Made by a program: the position numbers and the translations under genes
In this document: piece after piece, positions 58,521 through 64,000 of the stretch
Position numbering within the stretch: position 1 is the stretch's first letter
Layout of the letters: each line of letters opens with the position of its first letter
NCBI GenBank assembly: GCA_946811695.1
Contig: OX328123.1
Coordinates: 121,857,118-121,921,117, forward strand
Source of the DNA: Gonocerus acuteangulatus
Taxonomy: Eukaryota; Arthropoda; Insecta; Hemiptera; Coreidae
Length of the DNA: 64,000 bases
Direction of reading: 5' to 3'
The notes under the pieces: generated by a model
The model's input: only the letters and a program-made list of their open reading frames with translations
Told to the model about the DNA's origin: nothing
Database searches by the model: none

Positions 58521-59059
58521 CTAACCACCATAAGTGAAAATACTACAGCATCCTTGGCGAGAAGGCCTCTCTGGTCGGTATACGGGTCTCTCCTCCACCA
58601 GACTGGTCAACGTAACACACTCCATCTCGAAGTGGGTCACAAGACTCTCAGGTTACGTCTGTCCGGTCCTAGCTTCCTCCAGCCAATTACAACCAAACAG
58701 GCCTCACGTCACTAGGCTCTTACTTCACACCAACACTTCCCACATTTCTATAAACCTCACATAACACAATTAATTAAACGTCTTAGATCACCTCAAGTCA
58801 TATCGGTTGTAATTACTATAGTCCAGAATAGAAAGTATAATGTCAATATGCAGAAAAGATTTTGATGTTACGGCTTATCAAAGATTACTATAAATTCTAT
58901 CGTGAAGACTTTACAGTTCTGCTATTACCTTCAACTTGAGATTCGGTGTTCGTGAAAGAGGTTTTTCGCCGTCCAAGCCGAAGTATAGTGAAGGCCCTGG
59001 AGTTCTATGATAACACAAGGCAATTATACAGAAATGATCGTTTACCATTCATTATTCTT

Positions 59060-59195
59060 CAACTGACCCTTTTTTCAATCTTCTTATTTTCGTGGTAGGC
59101 GGAAGGTCAAATAATAAAAACTTCACCATACAACAACATTTTATTCCGTCCCTACATGTTTCACACCTTTTTTGGTGCCTCTTCAGGGGAAAAGT
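59060..59195 (-). mobile_element. Penelope-like terminus remnant
   Basis: Minus strand CCTGAAGAGGCACC, A-run, GGTGTGAAACATG, followed by GGACGGAATAAAATGTTG. This is a hammerhead-like core (CTGAAGA, CACC/GGTG helix, GAAAC) followed by the usual AATAAA-like sequence. Confidence 0.5.
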
Positions 59196-59236
59196 TACAT
59201 ATATAAAACTTACAGCTTCAATCTGAGGAGGATAAC

Positions 59237-59293
59237 CTTCCACCAGTACGGCCACGTCTAGAATCATTCTAGACGTGGTCGTACTGGTGGAAG
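59237..59293. repeat. 57-nt near-perfect palindrome
   Basis: Two 28-nt arms (CTTCCACCAGTACGGCCACG and onwards) separated by one base, with a single mismatch (GGCC/GGTC). Confidence 0.95.
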
Positions 59294-61594
59294 AGAGATA
59301 TTTATTTTTTATTTTCTTTGTTTTTACTATATTTATTTGTATTGTCCAGTACGATGATTGGATTAGCCCCCCCCCACAGCTGGATGTACTTGTCCGCTGA
59401 ATACTTTCCTTAGAATAGATTCATATGAATAACCTGAAGTCTACCTTCCGCCTATAATCTATGAAAGGCACTAAGATAAATTCCAGGATGAAACAAAGAC
59501 CTCAGGGAATAAATGAAGCGATTGAAACACCTCGCGAAGAGAGTCGTATTTCCGGTTTTTCGGATCAAGCATCTCAACTTTTCCTTGTGACGTAAGTCCA
59601 TGAACTTTTGAAGTTCAGGAACTTATTATAGCAAATTACGCCTTACCCTTTTGCCGCTTAGTTAGACCAACTGTTATGGCTTATGAACGGAACTATTTCA
59701 ACCTGAAGCCAAATTACAAAATAAATTTACAAGATTTATCAAGCTGCATGGAATATAATATCCAAGCTCCTCATCCTTGCGATAAAATGATAAAATAAAT
59801 CTGATGGCTTATTGGACAGCTATAAAGGTACCCTTTCATGTCTGAAGTATTTTGAGTCGAAGCGATTTTATCTGTAGGTAATTTCTGTTTAATTTGAAAT
59901 TTAATTAGCGCTGTCTGGAAGTGGGATCTGGACTTATAAGGTGAACTATACATTCATATATTCTAATCTGCGTATTTCTGACTAATTAAGGTTAGGTTAT
60001 AATGGCTCCTGAGGAAAAAGAAGAATTATTTGCTTAAGACGTACGCCACATATATCTAGAAAAAGTGACTATATATATATATATACACACTTGATAAGCA
60101 CTTTCTTATAATTTTGTTTCTTTTAACCATCTCAGTCAATAAGAATTTATTACGTTAATTAAATTATTTCACTAAATGTTTGTGATTGGGATAATTCGCG
60201 CCGTTACATAATGTAGTTCCTATTCAATTTGAGGACTGTCCTTGAAGTAGTGCCTATTGAGTGAGGATTGGCCTAGATTAGTGGTCAGTGTGTCAGTGTG
60301 CCAAGCTACTGTTTGCACAAGTACAGCAGGTCTATCGCAACCAGAACCTCTAGCTCTCCGGCATACTAGCGGAGGGAAATAGTCAAAGATACAAGGATTA
60401 GTAACATTATCAAAGTCAACTTTCGATAAGTCCAGCTTCAAGTGACCATAAAAAATTGTTAACTACATGTAAATGGAAAAAATGAACAAATAATTGGGCT
60501 TAAAATGAACTACGTTAAGTTCACTCAAATAAATGTTGAACGTACATGTAAAGCCAACTGGCAAGAAACGCCCTATTGAACTCCTTTGTATTAGTACATA
60601 CTTATATGCACCTACAGTTCAGTAACTGTAGAATAAACTCCAATTTGTTTCTGAACATTATTTCCCCCTTTAATAATAATCACTTTTGAAATGTTTACTT
60701 AGATGCGCTGAAATGTGAAAAAAGACGCCACTGGTTTTCTAAGAAGATCTTACCGCATCATTTTGTGAACATTTATTCCACTGATCCATTATCATTTCTT
60801 AATTTAATGTTGTCTACTTCGGCTAAAATACTCTCCTCCGAAGGAGGATCCCACAAAGGAAACCCTATGTTTGCAGATACAGCCATTATTAAGATGTCTC
60901 AATCACTACAAGTGGTTGGAGAAAACTTGTCATTTGGCGTTCGAGTTATAAAGGTGGAAGTCCTACAAGTCCCTTAGGAAGACTTATATATTCAGTTCGT
61001 TTTGTTTACATAATTTTCCAAAATGTTGGCTTGAAATCGTCTTTTTGAGCTGAAATTTACGTCGGGACCAAACATTTAGTTCGCCTTATATAGGGAGCAA
61101 CGAGAGTAGGCTGTTTTTGTAATAATGTTTCATTTCGCGATACGTTTCATGTAGCACTTGTTGATGATAAATAGGATGTTTCGGTAAATAACAAAATTAC
61201 TACCGGATAAAGAAAATTAAATATTATGGCCTGGAGTCAAATCCCACTCTTATTCTGCTTATTTTAAAACATCCTTCTCTTTTTAATGTATTACCTTTTT
61301 TTTTATATTATATTTTATTTTTAAAAGGCAAATAGTCATATGTTGAAAACGCTTAAACTACTCACTAAATTTGTATTATGCGCTCTACATCTTTCACATC
61401 AACTGACGCCTTTTCAGAAGCAGTTTTGTGTACATCACATTTAAGCCTTATGCTTTGACGACCTTTCACACGTCCAGACTGATAAAATAAATGTGGCCAT
61501 TATCAATCAGCTGTTAATATTTGACATTTTGCCAATATTTGAATTGTTAGAAGTCACTTTCTAGAAAACGCTTTTAACGTTAAAATAATATTAT
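59294..61594. other. Sequence with nothing recognised
   Basis: Two open frames (60220-60441 minus, 60765-60977 plus) have no similarity I recognise. A short TA run lies at 60069-60085. Confidence 0.4.
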
Positions 61595-61755
61595 GGAGGC
61601 CTGGTGGCCGTGAGTGTTAAGGCGTGAGCTCTTTAGAAAAAAGAAAAGGTATTAGCCCTTTCCAGGCTAGAAAAAGGTGGTAACCTGTAGTTAACCCGCC
61701 CTAAAATTCTAAGTTAATAATAATGGACGTTAAAATTTAAATAAATAAAGTAATA
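61595..61755 (+). mobile_element. tRNA-derived SINE, internally deleted
   Basis: Head GGAGGCCTGGTGGCCGTGAG then TTAAGGCGTGAGC. It jumps over the B-box segment into AAAAAAGAAAAGG, AAAAAGGTGGTAACC and CCTAAAATTCTAAGTTAATA, matching 2287-2519 on both sides. Confidence 0.75.
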
Positions 61756-62809
61756 TTAAAATAAAATTCTATTGATATAAATATTCCTATACTCAATGTA
61801 TTATATTGAAACATATTTTATTCAAGCATTTTTTAAATTTCTCCTATTTTTAATAATATTTTTTTTCTTTTTGTTTTTATGAGTTTTTTTTTCCCCAGTA
61901 CTTTAACATTTTCCAAGCCTAACTTGTGTCCATTTTTAGTAGCATGGTCCACAGATGTAGTTTTTAAAAGCCCTGAAATTCACGAATATTCTTTTTCATT
62001 TAATATCTATAGAAATGTAAATCTATCGCGGAGTTCCGGTCAATTCCTTCAATGCTGCATTGAATTCTGAAATATTTTGGAAAGCTTTCATCATACTGGA
62101 CGGAGAAGACATTAGATCAACAATAGCAGTGACCCTGGTTGAAATAATTATATATATTTAGTAAGGATGGGAAGAGAGCCGTCTGCAATTGATGTGATGG
62201 CCGGGTGACGTCAATTTTATGGATCAACCACTAGTGACCGTCACAGCGTTGGGCACGGAGACTGCTTGAAGGAACTAGGAGCAAGGGCGTTGCTGTTTCG
62301 AGGAGAACCTCTTAAGAACGGTATAGGTGTTAGGTATTTTCGATTAGGTTTTCTTGGTAATCCATGAGGACTCCAGAATTGGATAATCCTCCACCCTAAA
62401 ACTAAATTGATATCCTTTCCAATATATGGGGTGTATTTTAAAAAAAAAAACTCCGTAATAATTTGTGTATTTCTATAATATTCTCAGTTATAAGTTTTGT
62501 TGTATTCTTCCTTTCTTCGTTTATTTATAACTATTTGTTTTTGAGTTTTCTACTGGTAGAAACTGAATGGTATAAGCCTCTGTGTACATTTTGTTTCCCT
62601 GAAATATTTGGTCAGTCATAAAGTTCATGTGCATTAAACGAATACAAAGGATTCCCTATGACTCATTACTATGACAATAGTATTTTGAACCTTTCGACAC
62701 TTACTTCCGCTTGACTAATGTATTAACAGTCCGTTGTAAAAATCAATACGAACGTGCTGTGCTAAATTTTGATTTTGTTCGTAGTTCAAATCAGACGGGG
62801 AAATCAGTC
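61756..62809. other. Sequence with nothing recognised
   Basis: The open frame at 61879-62070 has no recognised similarity. Confidence 0.45.
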
Positions 62810-63071
62810 CATGGGCGTATTTAGAAAACAATTTCGGGAAAGGCTGGAAGAATTTCGAAGGGGGGCTCAGAACATTCGGGGGTTACGGAATACTTGCAAT
62901 CTAGAACTTGGAATACTTAGCCAATTAAAACGCTATTACACACAATAAATCTATTTTTTTCTGAACTAAGTGATCTTATTTAATTTATTTTAAAAGTTTT
63001 TATAATTCATTTTTACAGATTTCGGGGTTGGGGGCAGCCCCCTCAGCCCCCCCCCCTTATATGCACCCATG
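62810..63071. mobile_element. hAT-type MITE, copy 1
   Basis: CATGGGCGTATTTAG at one end and ATATGCACCCATG at the other, flanked by perfect 8-bp AATCAGTC duplications. Interior has AACGCTATTACAC and a GC-rich GGGGGCAGCCCCCTCAGCCC near the right end. 8-bp duplications and CA..TG-type ends with GGGCG fit hAT. Confidence 0.85.
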
Positions 63072-63189
63072 AATCAGTCCTTGACATCGTCGAAGAATTG
63101 GCAACTTTCCATTGATGCCGAAACATTAAGGTTTTCTAGTCTAGTGTAGTTATTAATGACACAAGTCATGACCATTTTTCTGATGCTGT

Positions 63190-63457
63190 CATGGGCCTAT
63201 ATAGAAAATAATTTCGGAGGGGGCTGGGAAAATTTCGGGGGGGGGGCTGAGACCATTACGGTGTATGGAATACCAACAATTTAGATCTCGGAAGGGTTTT
63301 AGCCATCTTAAACGCTATTACACCCAAAATAGAATATGTTTTATGAACTAAATGATCTTATTTAATTTATTTTAAAGGGTTTTATGAAATTTTTACCGAT
63401 CAAATCAAAATTTCGGGGGGGGGGGGGGGCTGCAGCCCCCATTTATATACGCCCATG
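63190..63457. mobile_element. hAT-type MITE, copy 2
   Basis: CATGGGCCTATATAG to TATACGCCCATG, flanked by perfect 8-bp GATGCTGT duplications. Same orientation and interior order as copy 1, 118 bp away, so it is an independent insertion and not a tandem copy. Confidence 0.88.
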
Positions 63458-64000
63458 GATGCTGTTTCTGTGGGTTTCCTTTACTATTAGGTGAGAATGT
63501 TATTTTATAACCTACTGGCTCTACAGTGTTAAAAACAACTGAATACGATCCATGTGGCAGTTATTTCGGATAGAAAAAACTTCGAATTACTTTTATATGT
63601 ACGTCAGACTGAAGAGTTTTATAAAAGGTTTTAGAAATGTTCATTTTCTATGAATCGGACTGGAAAAGAAAATTCGAACAACCGCTTATGAGTGTAATAG
63701 AAAAGCTGGACGAAATAGGTCAGAACATGAAGAGAATTATTGCATGCTTCTACACTTTCATGTAAGCTTTACCAACTTCTCCTTTCTTAAAGAATGGTTT
63801 TTATAATAGGCCATAAAGGAGAATAAGAATAGATTATGAAGATAACTGTGTAATAAAAATGATATCACATAACTGTTCATCTTTTAATACCACTAAGAGA
63901 ACGAACTATAAAAATATTTCTTTATTCATGTTGGGTTTTTATATTTATTTCCATTGTGTCCCTAGCTGACTCAAACATAGCCTTCATTATTAATCTTTAT
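63458..64000. other. Sequence with nothing recognised
   Basis: AT-rich to the window edge, no coding or repeat signal. Confidence 0.5.

Overview
The window is eukaryotic and most likely from an insect or another arthropod. It is AT-rich, packed with (TA)n microsatellites and small transposons, and carries only one recognisable host gene. That gene lies on the minus strand, is spread over a large part of the window and is incomplete. It encodes an ATP-binding cassette transporter of subfamily H (ABCH), a family known mainly from arthropods. Four exons are clear from conserved protein sequence, correct GT/AG splice sites and compatible phases: 24041-24265 (N-terminal segment and start of the nucleotide-binding domain), 5191-5350 (Walker A to Q-loop), 3061-3215 (helical subdomain) and 656-763 (ABC signature, Walker B, D-loop). 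The H-loop and the membrane half lie beyond the left edge. The start codon is upstream, probably beyond the right edge. A 56-nt candidate exon at 48833-48888 has the right phase to precede the 24041-24265 exon, and its acceptor has the form of a recursive splice site (pyrimidine-rich tract, CAG, then GTAAGT).

Layout: 1-5.4 kb holds three ABCH exons, a truncated Tigger/pogo transposon with a 76-bp tandem expansion, a tRNA-derived SINE and a decayed Jockey-like reverse transcriptase fragment. 5.4-24.0 kb is a single ABCH intron of about 18.7 kb. It holds SINEs (tRNA-derived and 5S rRNA-derived), a GC-rich minisatellite of hairpin-bearing 44-bp units, a 1.0-kb Helitron and a 2.2-kb nested inverted-repeat element. 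24.3-48.8 kb holds further SINEs, a 200-N assembly gap beside a 75-bp tandem array, a 3.2-kb element with about 720-bp terminal inverted repeats, a PIF/Harbinger MITE with a TAA target duplication, two more Helitrons, an inverted pair of Penelope-like termini, a Jockey 3' end and a 0.9-kb TIR element with a TA target duplication. 48.9-64 kb holds a 34-bp minisatellite of about 32 copies, more Penelope-like and SINE copies, a 57-nt near-perfect palindrome and two hAT MITEs with perfect 8-bp target duplications.

Apart from the ABCH exons, every protein similarity I recognise is a decayed transposon fragment. I found no intact autonomous transposon, no convincing tRNA or rRNA gene, and no prokaryote-style operon. 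Most other open frames are short, AT-rich and without recognisable similarity. Family names of repeats come from sequence recognition and terminal features; no database search was possible.
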